Positions 44,611 through 55,970 of a DNA stretch of 64,000 nt are shown piece by piece; the first letter of the stretch is position 1; every line of letters starts with the position of its first letter. Both the position numbers and the translations under genes were made by a program. Below the pieces are notes generated by a model. That model had not been told where the DNA came from. It saw nothing but the letters and a program-made list of their open reading frames with translations, and made no database searches. The DNA comes from Branchiostoma belcheri (Eukaryota; Chordata; Leptocardii; Amphioxiformes; Branchiostomatidae): positions 1,082,495 to 1,146,494 of the forward strand of contig NW_017804243.1 of assembly GCF_001625305.1 (NCBI RefSeq), read 5' to 3'.

Positions 44611-45660
44611 CGGGACAACTGTAACGGTCATTTTGAGCCGTGAATGGGGTATGCTTGACTCTCCATGCTTGCAGGTTAAAACGAGTTTTGCAGACATGTC
44701 ATGTCGACCAAAAGTCCGCATTGTGTCATTCATACTGGTGAAAAGAATCATTACAGTATTCAAGGTCACCCAAGGATATGACAGTAGCTTCGCTATATGT
44801 TACATGTCCACAAACAAATGATAGCGGACATGTACTGTCCAGGAAACTGTTTGTATCTATAGAAAAGTGTTGTTTTTTATCTGTTGCAAGGCACGGAGGC
44901 AGAAAGGCTTGCTTTGCCGCTTTATTGTAAATGACCGTAGGTGACCCTGAAATAGAACGTGGGTTCGATTCGAATTGCCCAGATCGAACACGATCGAACA
45001 CAGTTCGGGTTCTATGAAATGTGGGAACTTTGCAGCCAAGATTTTACCACCGTGAAAGCTCGAGTAAACAAGGCGGGGTCCTCAAAGCTTCAAGGCTAGG
45101 AGCCGAAATAAGCACCAAAAATCTGGAAAGTTCAGTCCAATCGACCTTACTTTCATTCTTCTGTACATGTATCATGCATAATTAAAAAAAAAACTTTTAT
45201 TTTAGACTGATTCAGTAATTTGTAATGACCAAACACTACAGTTAACTACGCTGTGGCAACTTGAAAACACTGATTGGTTTTATTACTGACTTGGATGATC
45301 TTTCAGATGATATTCTAGTACATTTATTTTTAAGAGTTTCTTCTTTTCTGTCAACAATGTACAATACTCAAATACTGCTGCATGTGCAGACATTTTTGTT
45401 GGAATCAAATCGTTTCTTGTAGTGTCTTGATCGATCCTGTCAGTGTTTATGTATTTGTTTCACTAGTTTATTGATTGATTTGATAATTTGGGCTTTGCTT
45501 GCTTGTATTACGTATTGTCTGGTGGCGACATGAATATAAGACGTAACTTGAGTGTGTCGCCACCACGTCTTGTCATTATATGTTTCAATAAAAAAATTGA
45601 TAACGCATGGATGTCGCCATTGACGTTATAATATTAATCATATGAATCTCGGCAACCAGG

Positions 45661-45866
45661 TAACTGTAGCATCATGTTTAACTGTAGCATCATGTTTAAC
45701 AGTAGCATCATGTTTAACTGTAGCATCATGTTTAACAGTAGCATCATGTTTAACAGTAGCATCATGTTTAACAGTAGCATCATGTTTAACTGTAGCATCA
45801 TGTTTAACAGTAGCATCACGTTTAACAGTAGCATCATGTTTAACAGTAGCATCATGTTTAACTATA
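45661..45866 (+). repeat. 18-bp minisatellite, about 11 copies
   Basis: Tandem TTTAACTGTAGCATCATG units alternating with TTTAACAGTAGCATCATG. The unit length is a multiple of three, so several frames stay open on both strands (VASCLT repeats); these are not genes. Confidence 0.95.
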
Positions 45867-46207
45867 ATCCAACATGGTGCATGTGAAAATCCTGTATTGC
45901 CGTTCTCAAACTTTTTGCACGGAGTAGTATTCCACTTGTAGTTTGAGTTGAAGGGGTTAGAGTTTTCGTCCTGTATGATTACAAAGCATTATCAACGTAT
46001 CCTTTATTTTTTTTATAGAATCCTGTCTGGGTCAGCAGCATTCTGAGGGTCGGTGACTTGTGCAGGTGTTCATTTTGTACACGACGTGATGAGAGATGTG
46101 ATGACAGAGGCACCAGGTGAGAAACATCTAGTTCTATATTATAACCTACAACTATTTGGTATTATTTGGGTAATCATTGTGGTAACTTGTGATGTCTGTA
46201 TAGTTAG

Positions 46208-46714
46208 GTGGCTGCTGACTGATGCAGTAGTAATGACTCCTGTCTGAACCTGACAAGAGAAGATTGAACCAGACCAGACCTGGAGATTCAAAGACTAGAT
46301 GAATATCAGGTGAGAAAAATCAGAATTCTTCATTTTACCTCTTATTTTAGACTTCATGTTAAGACAAGTATGTAACTTGTAATGTCTGTATAGTTAGGTG
46401 GCTGCTGACTGATACAGTAGTGAGGACTCCTGTCTGAACTTGACAAGAGAAGATTAGACCAGACAAGGAGATTTGAAGACTCTAGATGAATATCAGGTGA
46501 GAGAAATCTGAATTGTGTATTTTACCTACCATTTACTTCATATCATTTGAGGCAAGTATGTAACTTGTAATCCCTGCATAGTTAGGTGGCTGCTGACTGA
46601 TGCAGTAGTGATGACGTTGACCTCCGTCTAAACCCGACAAGACTGTCTTGGTGAAGACCAGGGGATTTGGAAGAGCAAATTATAAATAAGTCAACAAGAC
46701 AGCATCATCCATAG
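46208..46714 (+). ncRNA. Three tandem exon-like cassettes, left locus
   Basis: Near-copies with a ~190 bp period start after TAGTTAG at 46208, 46398 and 46586 (GTGGCTGCTGACTGATGCAG). The first two end at 46309 and 46495 as AATATCAG before GTGAGA; the third ends near 46714. Each looks like an exon between an acceptor and a donor, but every cassette has stops in all three frames. Homologous cassettes lie inverted at 55872-56270 and 58190-58300. A spliced non-coding transcript is inferred, without expression evidence. Confidence 0.5.
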
Positions 46715-46988
46715 GTGAAACATTATATAGTATAGAATATCGATTCTTTTGACTTCAGCACTCTTTAAACTCATTAAACTTTATACAAGTAACACACTAC
46801 CAGCAAAATATGTTTCACTATTACTTTGTGTTGCTTTATTTGAATGGATGTCATTGACTAGTCATCTTTGAGCACTTATAAACATTTCTAGGCAGAGGCA
46901 AATAAAAGGTCATGTGTAAGGGTTGATCATTTTTACCTGGTTACTAGTTGTCCATACTTGCCTTGCATCAATTGTTCTTTTCATTTAG

Positions 46989-47109
46989 GTGTGTCCTGAG
47001 GGTCAGCGGTCGTGATGTTCCTGTTCAAACCAGACCAGATGAGGGCTCACTTGACAGTTGATTTGAAGTTGAAGACACGAGTCAAGTGAAGTGAAGAGTT
47101 AATGTACAG
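46989..47109 (+). ncRNA. Exon-like cassette B, left locus
   Basis: TTTAG precedes GTGTGTCCTGAGGGTCAGCG; the block ends TGTACAG before GTGAGACAATGC. Stops in all frames. Related to the cassettes at 47284, 47546 and (inverted) 55641-55514. Confidence 0.45.
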
Positions 47110-47283
47110 GTGAGACAATGCTTAACAACTTTTTTTTCCACATGGTAGAAACTCAGAGAGATAACAGATTACTATTTCCACCGTGTACATATTACCTAAG
47201 CAAAGAAATAAATGTAGTTTAATAGTGCATATTTATAATCTTTTATGGTCACTCAATGTATTTGAAAATGTTCATATAGTTAG

Positions 47284-47387
47284 GTATGTCGTGACGTTCC
47301 TGTCGGACTGGGAGAAACCTGTGATGACGGGCGACTTCTGTCAGCAAACCAGTTGACTGATGAAGACACAGGGAAGAGTTTGTACAG
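47284..47387 (+). ncRNA. Exon-like cassette C, left locus
   Basis: TTAG, then GTATGTCGTGACGTTCCTGT, GACTGGGAGAAACCTGTGAT, CAGCAAACCAGTTGACTGA, TTTGTACAG and GTGAGACAATGCTTT. This is the closest match to the minus-strand cassette at 55641-55514, and the match continues into the donor-side intron. Confidence 0.5.
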
Positions 47388-47545
47388 GTGAGACAATGCT
47401 TTCAAATTCATGACTTACTAGTACATTTTTTTTTCATTACCTCAGATGTATTAAAAACTGAGATGAAAAACACCTCTATCAAAAGCAATTTTCTAGAGCT
47501 TGGGGATGTATTTCCATCACACTAATTATCCTTTCATATCCTTAG

Positions 47546-47644
47546 GTGTGTCCTGAGGGTCAGCTGTCCTGACTGGGAGAAACTGTGACGACGGCTCAGC
47601 AACCAAATGACTTGAAGACACAGAGGGAAATAAAAACTCCAAAA
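47546..47644 (+). ncRNA. Exon-like cassette D, left locus
   Basis: CTTAG precedes GTGTGTCCTGAGGGTCAGCT and GACTGGGAGAAACTGTGACG; it ends CCAAAA before GTAAGT. Stop-filled like the others. Confidence 0.45.
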
Positions 47645-47690
47645 GTAAGTAGAGTATTCCACAATCTATTACAATTTGCATTTCTTTTAC

Positions 47691-47965
47691 TAAGGCCACA
47701 CCAATTTAATGTTCATTCTCAGGTTTTCACTTCAATTTTTTCTGAACACGAGATCACTAATTCTCAATGACCACTGTCACCTTCATCAGGATAATTAATG
47801 ACCGATCGCTTCTGAATATAAACTCGTGAGAGTGAACTCCCTGGTGTGTTGGATTAATTGCTGACGCCACATATCCGTAACTGCAACTCGCGTGATCATT
47901 ATGTTTGGAAGTGATTGGTCATTAATTATCCTGATGAAGGCGACAGTGGTCATAAAAAATTTGAT
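47691..47965. mobile_element. MITE X fragment abutting MITE Y copy 2
   Basis: 47691-47752 (TAAGGCCACACCAATTTAAT...) is an end of MITE family X. 47764-47965 has inverted ends (CCACTGTCACCTTCATCAGG and its inverse CCTGATGAAGGCGACAGTGG) of the family at 6957-7277, with a shorter, diverged interior. Confidence 0.75.
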
Positions 47966-48059
47966 CTTTGTCCTCATTATGACTTGGTATAAAATTCATC
48001 ATTGTACTGTGTTCCTGATCAAAGTTTCTTGTGACAGTACTTCTGACTTTTCGTTTTTC

Positions 48060-48546
48060 TCTCTCCACATGACCGATGGTGGAAGGAAGGAAGGACCAGA
48101 CTTTGGCCAGCAAAGCAGCCCTGGGGTTGTGAGTATAGTTTATTTGTGTAGCAACACAACCATTTCCAACAGTCCCAAGTACACACACTTGCCTACATTT
48201 CTATCCTTCAACACCCACTTCATTCTTGTTAAATCTTCTCTGTATACATGACTTAATAATCAGTAATACTCTCTCTGTCACTGCTTTCACAAACTCTTTT
48301 TCCTTGCCTTAGCCTTAAGCTTTCATCCTTAAACTTGCACTGCTTTTAATTGCATTATACGTCAACCTTCTTCGGACTTTGGACCTTTCTACTCAACAAT
48401 AGCCTTGAATCATCTTGTGACTCTGCTTGGTTGCACCGCTTTTAATTGCCATTTTTTGTGCTCCTTTTTCTATTGTTTCAACCTTTCCACTGAATTTTGA
48501 ACCTTTCATCCTGTAACTGACTGCTTCAGGTTTAGACTTGCACGGT
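48060..48546 (+). repeat. Left arm segment matching 53.8-54.2 kb in inverse
   Basis: GAAGGAAGGACCAGACTTTG, GTGAGTATAGTTTATTTGTG, CACACACTTGCCTACATT and AACACCCACTTCATTCTT all recur, inverted and in order, at 53990-54200. The next part (CTGCTTTCACA, AAGCTTTCATCCTTAAAC) matches 53880-53970. This ties the two cassette loci into one inverted duplication. Confidence 0.75.
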
Positions 48547-51500
48547 GACTTGACTTAACTTGACTTAGTCCTCTTCGCCCACTCGGGAGCATAGGGCCTC
48601 AGTGAGTAGTCTCCAGCGTCTCCGGTTCGTCGCTATCTTCTTGGTTTCTTGCCAGGTTGTGTTCGCTCTCTCCAGGTCTTTCTTCACGCCTCTTCTCCAG
48701 GAGAGGCGGGGTCTGCCTCTGTGACGTTTCCCCTGTGGGTTCCAGTCTAGGGCTGTTCTTGTTATGGACTTTGGCGGTTTTCGTAGTGTGTGACCAATCC
48801 AACGCCACTTCCTTCTTCTAATCGTAATTTCTATGGGTTCCTGGCCTGTTATTTCCAACAGTTCCTGATTCTTAATCTTTCTGGGCCACCAGATCCCAAG
48901 AAGGTACCGGAGTCTTGCATTTACAAACACCTGTAGCTTACTCATGTTGTGTTTTGTCAATCCCCATGTGTCACATCCGTACAGCAGAACAGATTTTACG
49001 TTGGACTCGAACATTCTAAGCTTGGTTTTCAGCGAGAAGCTTTTAGATCTCCAAACTGGCTTCAGTTGGGCAAATGCAGTTCTAGCCTTTCCAATGCGGG
49101 CATCCACATCTTTGCTCGATCCTCCATCGTTAGTGATGACACTTCCAAGGTAAGTAAATTCCCTTACTGTTTCTAGTTCCTCTCCCCTACAGCATACGGG
49201 TTTGGCATTCCCAGTTGTTTTTACTCGCATTTCCTTGGTTTTCTTTGCATTAACTCCGAGTCCCACTGTACTGGAGTTTTGCTCCAGCTTCTTTGTCTTA
49301 TCCCTCATCTGGTGAATGCTGTGGCTCAGGAGGACAAGATCATCAGCGAAGTCAAGATCATCCAACATGTTCAGTAAAGTCCACTGTATCCCTGTCCTTC
49401 CCTCTCTTGTAGTTTCCCCCATGATCCAGTCAAGTGCAGTTATGAAGAGTAGTGGGCTCAGGAGACATCCCTGTCTCACTCCTGTTGTCATGTTGAATGG
49501 CGCTGTTAGATCTCCTTCATGTAGCACTTGTGCTTGGAAGTTGGCATAGAAGACCTTGACCATGTTGATGATCTTTCCTGGGATTCCGTAATGGGCAAGG
49601 ATTTTCCATAGTGTGGTCCTATCAACAGAATCAAATGCTTTTTCATAGTCAATGAAAACAGCGTAGAGTTGCGAGTTAAACTCGATGGACTGTTCCACTA
49701 TTATCCTCAAGGTTGCTATCTGGTCACTACACGATCTGTTCGGGCGGAAGCCAGCTTGGTTGTCTCTTAATCTGGATTCCATCGCATTTGCCGTTCGATT
49801 GAGGATCACTCTACACAATATCTTGCTTGCAACTGAGATGAGCATAATACCCCGCCAGTTCTTACAATCTGTTAGATCTCCTTTCTTTGGTAACTTGATG
49901 ATGGTACCTTTTTGCCAGTCTTGGGGAATCTTCTCTTCCTGCCAAATTCTCTTAAGGAGGGGATGTAGCACTTCGACAGACAGTTCACCTGCCTCTTTCC
50001 ATGCCTCTGCGGGTATGAAATCAGGTCCTGCAGCTTTACCATTCTTTAATGATGCTATGGCCTTGCGTATTTCTGCTTTGCTTGGAGGACCTGTACGGAT
50101 CTGTAGTTCTTCCTCGTGTGGTTCGATTTCTGGTGGATCTAGTGGAGGTGGTCTATTGAGGATGTCTTTGAAGTGTTCTTTCCAGCGTTCCATCTGTTCT
50201 TCTTTAGCGACAAGCAGTTTACCATCTTTGTCTTGGACCGGTTTGTTGATTTGTCTCCTTCTACCACTAAGGGTCTGTGTGATTCTGTAGAGGGTTTTCA
50301 TGTCTTGTTTGGAAGCAGCCTCTTCTGCCTCAGTGGCGATGTCAGAGATCCACTTCCTTTTGTCTCTCCTACAACTTCTCTTTACATTCCGGTCTGCGTT
50401 GTTATAGAGCTTCATAGCGGTGGCCTTCTGGTTTCTGGTTCTACTGTTGTCTATCTTTGCTTTCAGGTTACGTCTTTCCTCCACTTTCTCCCATGTGTCC
50501 TGACTCATCCATGCCTTCCTCTCTTTCTTTACCCTTCCTAGAACCTCCTCGCATGTGCTTGTGTAGGCTTCCTTAATGATGGCCCATTCAGCTTCGATCC
50601 CTTCATCCCCTCTTCTTCTTCCTCGTCTGAGNNNNNNNNNNNNNNNNNNNNNNNNNNNNNNNNNNNNNNNNNNNNNNNNNNNNNNNNNNNNNNNNNNNNN
50701 NNNNNNNNNNNNNNNNNNNNNNNNNNNNNNNNNNNNNNNNNNNNNNNNNNNNNNNNNNNNNNNNNNNNNNNNNNNNNNNNNNNNNNNNNNNNNNNNNNNN
50801 NNNNNNNNNNNNNNNNNNNNNNNNNNNNNNNNNNNNNNNNNNNNNNNNNNNNNNNNNNNTTCCGGTCTGCGTTGTTATAGAGCTTCATAGCGGTGGCCTT
50901 CTGGTTTCTGGTTCTACTGTTGTCTATCTTTGCTTTCAGGTTACGTCTTTCCTCCACTTTCTCCCATGTGTCCTGACTCATCCATGCCTTCCTCTCTTCT
51001 TTACCCTTCCTAGAACCTCCTCGCATGTGCTTGTGTAGGCTTCCTTAATGATGGCCCATTCAGCTTCGATCCCTTCATCCCCCTCTTCTTCTTCCTCGTC
51101 TGAGTTATATCGTAGGATGTCAAAGCGGTTGGCCAAAGTAAGCTTAAAAACCTGTTTTGTTTCTGGTAATTTCAGGCTTTCTACGTTGTACTTTGTTATC
51201 TTCTGTTCTTTCTTTTTACATGCTGCGAGGCGTATCTTACAGATGGCTAGTAGAAGATGGTGGTCAGAGCCCACATCCGCACTTCTCTTTACCCTGCAGT
51301 CTTGTAGCGTTCCACGCCATCTTCGGGATATAGTGATGTGGTCTATCTGGTTCTCTACAGAAGCGTCAGGTGATCGCCAGGTTACCTTGTGGCTGTCCTT
51401 GTGGGGGAACAGGGTTCCTCCTATCACCAAGTCATTTATGGAGCAGAAGTCAGCGAAGAGCTCTCCGTTTTCGTTCATGGTCCCAACACCATGCTTTCCC

Positions 51501-52310
51501 ATTACTCGTTCCTTCCCGCTGTTTCCTTGTCCCACTTTGGCGTTCATGTCACCCATGAGTATCGTGATATCTCTCTTTTTCCGTTTGGCCATAGTGGCTT
51601 GTAGCTGCTGGTAGAACTGTTCTTTGTCTGCATCGCTTGCATCGTTTGTGGGGGCGTATGCTTGTATGATGGTTGTATCTTGGCAGCGGGATGTGAACCT
51701 GGCCACGATAATCCTCTCTGAGACGGGCTCCCATTCCTTCAGACTACGTGTGCTTGACTTTGACATGATGATTCCCACTCCCCTCACGTGTGTTGGGTGC
51801 TCCTCAGGGAAGCCAGAATATATGATGGTTTCTCCACTTTGCAGGGAAGTTTTGCCGCTTCCAAGCCATCTTAGTTTCACTAATCCCGACTATGTCAATC
51901 TTTAATCTCTTCATTTCAGCTGCCACTTGATGTACTTTTCCAGTTTGAAAGAGGGTTCTAACATTCCATGTTGCGATTCTGGTACGGTATTTGGGGGACA
52001 GGAGATTCAGTCTTTCGGACGTCATGCGCTGTCCCCTGCCAGAGTTGTCATCTCTTGGATTTACACGTCTCTTTCCGCTGGTTGCTCCGGCAGTTGGAGA
52101 CTTTCTCTTTGAGGTTTTCGTAATCAGTTTGTATCCACCGATGGGTGATTGGCCCAAGGGCTTCGCGTGCACCAATTGGCCTCAGGGATTGTGGATGTAT
52201 TCCACGTTACCCTGAGTTCACCCCTGCACCACGATGAGGCACACTGACCCGGAGGACAGTGTGGGGACTGCGGCGGTGCTGCTAGCTCCCTAGGTGCTCC
52301 GACTTCGCAG
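48547..52310 (-). mobile_element. Near full-length RTE-like LINE
   Basis: Minus strand, 5' to 3': a short leader, then a single-ORF layout with an APE-type endonuclease (RIATWNVRTLF; ISETK; ILMGDMNAKVG; NQIDHITI; GSDHHLL) and a reverse transcriptase (PQDWQKGTIIKLPKKGD; NQAGFRPNRSCSDQI; FIDYEKAFDSVDR; GVRQGCLLSPLLF; LDFADDLVLL), then WRWIGHTLRK and GKRHRGRPRLSWRR, stop at 48567-48565. The ~18 nt 3' tail is AAGTC-like. The right cassette locus has the empty-site sequence (GCACGGTACGTCACCC), which fixes the borders to about 48547 and 52310. A frameshift near 51850-51880 breaks the endonuclease, and a gap with a duplicated flank splits the middle. Catalytic FADD is intact. Confidence 0.9.
50632..50859. 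other. Assembly gap (228 N) with duplicated flanks
   Basis: The ~240 bp left of the gap (about 50391-50631) is repeated right of it (50860-51105) with two single-base length differences (CTCTCTTTCTTTACCC against CTCTCTTCTTTACCC; CCCCTCTTC against CCCCCTCTTC). The left copy keeps the LINE frame open and the right copy breaks it. Most likely an unresolved haplotype or a false join. Confidence 0.9.
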
Positions 52311-52529
52311 GGTACGTCACCCTTTTTCTTGCAATGCATGCTCCTCTTCCAACTTGTCTTTGACCATTCCACTCAACTTTTAGTCACACGATGAATTGAC
52401 GGCTCAGCAAACCAGTTGACTTGAAGATGCTGAAGGAAATGAACTTCAAGACATTCTAAGTCACTCTCTGTATTTCACTCTGTTTTTGATTACACAGAAC
52501 GTCTGTAATGTCAATACAATGACTTTTGT

Positions 52530-52628
52530 TTCTCTGTCTTTAAGATGTGGATTCGGAGACCGGACTGTAGCAGGAGGAGGAACCAGACTTTTGGAGGCAG
52601 GACTGTGTAGAAAGAAGATGGGGAGGTG
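52530..52628 (+). ncRNA. Exon-like cassette after the LINE, left locus
   Basis: TTTAAG precedes ATGTGGATTCGGAGACCGGA; the block ends GATGGGGAG before GTGTGAGTATGG. It resembles the block at 48070-48125 (GGA-rich, ACCAGACTTTTG) and continues the cassette series. Open for a short distance only. Confidence 0.35.
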
Positions 52629-53054
52629 TGAGTATGGTTTCTTTGTTAAGACAAGACAACACTCCACATGCACACGCTTGCATTCACGTTACTCTGGATT
52701 CCTTTTCTCGTGAGAAGCCATTAACCGTTAATCTTAGCCGGCCCCATTAACTGAACGTTGTCGAGGAATGTGATTGCATGGCCACTTCAATTCCACAATT
52801 AATGGCGAAGCGTCACTTCAGAACCTTACGCTTAAATTCTCCACTTATTTGGCAGTTAAATTTCTATTTCTTTGCCAAAAAAACTTGGGACCTTCACTAC
52901 GTTAAGCACTGTTCAGAAGTGTAATGGCCACTTAAATTGTTATCCCTGAATTCATCACAGAAAAATGTTTGTTGACCGTTAAATTGCCCCTTGCTAATAT
53001 TTTGACCTGAACAGTTGCCCCAAAACTTAGGCTAATTGGTACCCTCAGTTGGAT

Positions 53055-53645
53055 AATTAATTGAATTAAGGTTTTCCCGCCAAAAAACTTAGTATATAGA
53101 GAGCTCTAACCTTGAACTTGTGCCACACTCAACTTCTTGCATGTATGTTAGTCACACTGTTCCACTTTTGACCTTCTTTGGACATGTCACTTCTCTGAAG
53201 ATGTAGTGACCACACTCTGCTACCCAAACACTTTCACGTACTTCATCGAGCGCAGTTCTCCCGCCACAAGACTTTGAAATAATCTCTCGCTCTCCTGGTC
53301 AGTCAATGCACTAAGTGTACTCCCCGGGGGATGTCTTTTCGGAGACATTGATGCTTCGACACATCAGTATACCAGTGCAATTGACCAACCAGGAGAGCAA
53401 GAGATTATTTCAAAGTCTTGTGGCGGGAGAACTGCGCTCGATGAAGTACGCGAAAGTGTTTGGGTAGCAGAGTGTGGTCACTACATCTTCAGAGAAGTGA
53501 CATGTCCAAAGAAGGTCAAAAGTGGAACAGTGTTGTAACTAACATACATGCAAGAAGTTGAGTGTGGGGAGGGGGGCACAAGTTCAAGGTTAGAGCTCTC
53601 TATATAAGTTTTTTGGCGGGAAAAAGCTAATCAAATTAATTAAGG
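53055..53645. repeat. Large palindrome at the junction of the two cassette loci
   Basis: Left arm 53055-53312 is the inverted complement of 53374-53645 with scattered mismatches (for example CCCGCCAAAAAACTTA against its inverse near 53605-53620, and TTGAAATAATCTC near 53275 against GAGATTATTTCAA near 53400). A ~60 bp spacer lies between. Homology in inverse continues outward at intervals to 43.4 and 59.8 kb. Confidence 0.9.
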
Positions 53646-53799
53646 GCTTGGAGCAGCTGTGGGAAGAGTGTGTGACTTAAAGTGGAAAGAGGTGACATAC
53701 CGTGCAAGTTTATTAGCCAAACAGAGGTTAAGGATGAAAGGCTTAGGAAAGAAACACGGAAAAGAAACACGGAAAAGAGTCTGTGAAAGTAGGGTTTCA

Positions 53800-54230
53800 A
53801 AGGGTGTGACTAAAAGTACAAAGAAACGTTGAAGGATTAATCAAAGCATTGAAGGATTAGTCCGAAAAAGGGTGACGTACCGTGCAATTAAAAACTGTGA
53901 AAGTTTAAGGATGAAAGCTTACTAGGCTATTAAAAGGCAAGGCAAAGAAAAGAGTCTGTGAAAGCAGTGCCAGAGAGAGTTAGTGACTGAGCGTAAGAGA
54001 AGATTTAACAAGGTTTGAAGAATGAAGTGGGTGTTAAAGGAATGTAGGCAAGTGTGTGTACTCGGGAGTATCAGTGGAAATGGTCGTGTTGCTACACAAA
54101 TAAACTATACTCACAATCCCAGGGCTGCTAGTGTCTTTTCTCACTGCTTTGCTGCCCAAAGTCTGGTCCTTCCTTCCTGCCATAGGGAATCCACCATAAG
54201 TCCTGTGGAGAGAGAAAAACAAAAAGTCAG
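53800..54230 (-). repeat. Right arm segment, counterpart of 48.0-48.5 kb
   Basis: Inverse of the left segment. On the minus strand it has CACAGGACTTATGGTGGATT, GGAAGGACCAGACTTTGG, a GTGAGTATAG donor-like site and the same downstream tract. It lacks the LINE and so records the pre-insertion site. Confidence 0.75.
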
Positions 54231-55513
54231 TATGGGAAAGAAATTATTCACAATATCTAAATGAACTTTCTTCTGTTCGAAGAAAGCAGAAGGGAACTAT
54301 TTTGCTAAATGAAATAGAATACAATGCATGTCAATCAGCACGTAACCGTTACGATATAGCTAAAATACAAACCACAAGAGCATCCAAATGAAATTTCTTC
54401 TCTACATTAAAACCCTGACTTCACATCATATCATCAACCATTACAACGCCAGCGACTTGTCTCTGATTCCGTGCATACCGCGTGAGTTCCTGAGCACACT
54501 GACCAGCCAGGACCGGCTCTCACAATTTTTGGCGTTTTCAATGCACTGTTGATGCTATCGGTAGTGGGCCAAATTGAACAGAATCGGCATCACTAGTACT
54601 GGACCGCCGTGAACAAAGCACGCGACAAGACTGCGGACGTGCGAAACAGCAAAGGCCGCGGCCGCCGCTATGTTCGATCTTTCCACTAAACTTCCGTAGT
54701 ACCCCTCTTGTAAATTTTCGTTACTGTTATATCAGTATGATGCATATTAGATGTAGAATTTATCAAAGACCATGCTGTTGTAACAAGTTGGATCACTACT
54801 ATCGTAATTTGTGCATGAAAATGAAGGAAACTTTGACAAAGGGCGCCAGGCCGCCACGCTAATGTACAAAATGTAAACAAAGGCCGCCATGTTGGATTTC
54901 CCAGGACGATGCGTCGATTTGTGTAGCGGTAGATTTTGCAACAAATCTTCTCATGTAAAATGCCTTTTACTGTTTTAAATGTAGCCTGTATGTTTTTATG
55001 ATTTATAGAAACCTTGTGGCTTGATGTTTTTGTAGTTAAATGCGTAGTTTTGAACAGTAAACGCTATTCTTCTGAATTCTAAGTTTGAACAAAGACCCAC
55101 GGGGTTTTCCCCTCGATAGCTTGGTTATCGGATGCATTGATTTTCATATTTTCTAGTGTACTGTAAATGATTCCGATTTACATTTCTTATACATAAGCCA
55201 ACCTTTTTTTCCGATACTTGTAGACATCGGTGAGTAACGTTCAATACTAGTATGTAACGTCCAGCAAGTATACTTCAAACTGGCGTCGTTTACAGACTAC
55301 AGTGGTCATAATTTTCTCTTACCGACTTGTTTTACAAGAAGTTCTAGTTACAAAATATATATTTATAGTATACCATTGCTTGAATACTTAAGGTGTAGAA
55401 AGAGGCTCTAGAAGATTGCTTTAAAGTGTCGCACTTATGGAATGTTTCCCTCAGTTCTTAAAACAACAGAGAGGTAAAGGAAAAACTCAGTAAGTTGTAA
55501 AGCATTGTCTCAC
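54231..55513. other. Intron-like region, no supported gene
   Basis: Between cassette-like blocks of the right locus. A GC-rich patch at 54590-54680 (GGCCGCGGCCGCCGC) stands out from an AT-rich background. No protein features seen. Confidence 0.4.
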
Positions 55514-55641
55514 CTGTACAAAATCTTCACTGTGTCTTCAGTCAACTGGTTTGCTGACAGAGCCCTCATCTCATCTGATCTGGACAAAGTCGCCGGTCAT
55601 CACAGGATTCTCCCAGTCAGGATAGGAACATCAGGACACAC
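55514..55641 (-). ncRNA. Exon-like cassette, right locus (counterpart of B/C)
   Basis: Minus strand: TTAG, then GTGTGTCCTGATGTTCCTAT, CTGACTGGGAGAATCCTGTG, GTCAGCAAACCAGTTGACTG, TTTGTACAG and GTGAGACAATGC. Same splice-like borders as the plus-strand cassettes; stop-filled. Confidence 0.5.
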
Positions 55642-55871
55642 CTAACTATATGAAAGGATAATTAGTGTGATGCCTACAAGAACATTTGAAATTCCATGCA
55701 ATACTGAACATTTGAAAACATTTGAAATTCCATGCATCACACACTCACTATACATGTATAAAAGGTGATAAAAGTGCACTATTAAATTAATACTTAAACA
55801 ATGTCATTTTTTCTCAAATACATGTAACAGAGTAAATGGAAAGCAAAATGCACAATTCAGATTTTTCTCAC

Positions 55872-55970
55872 CTGATATTCATCTCGAGTCTTCAAATCTT
55901 CTGGTCTGGTCCAATTTTCTCTTGTCAAGTTCGGACAGGAGTCCTCACTACTGCATCAGTCAGCAGCCAC
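55872..55970 (-). ncRNA. Exon-like cassette, right locus (counterpart of A)
   Basis: Minus strand: TAGTTAG, then GTGGCTGCTGACTGATGCAG, TGAGGACTCCTGTC, AATATCAG and GTGAGAAAAATC. Near copy of 46398-46495. Confidence 0.5.

Noticed and set aside
45634-45941. Open frames encoding VASCLT or NMMLLL repeats
   Set aside because: The 18-bp repeat is a multiple of three, so frames stay open on both strands without coding.
48944-50290. Plus-strand open frames across 48.9-50.3 kb
   Set aside because: They are antisense to the LINE reverse transcriptase and carry no motifs.
52124-52372. Separate small gene upstream of the LINE endonuclease
   Set aside because: Pro/Cys-rich frame in the LINE leader without family features; treated as part of the element.
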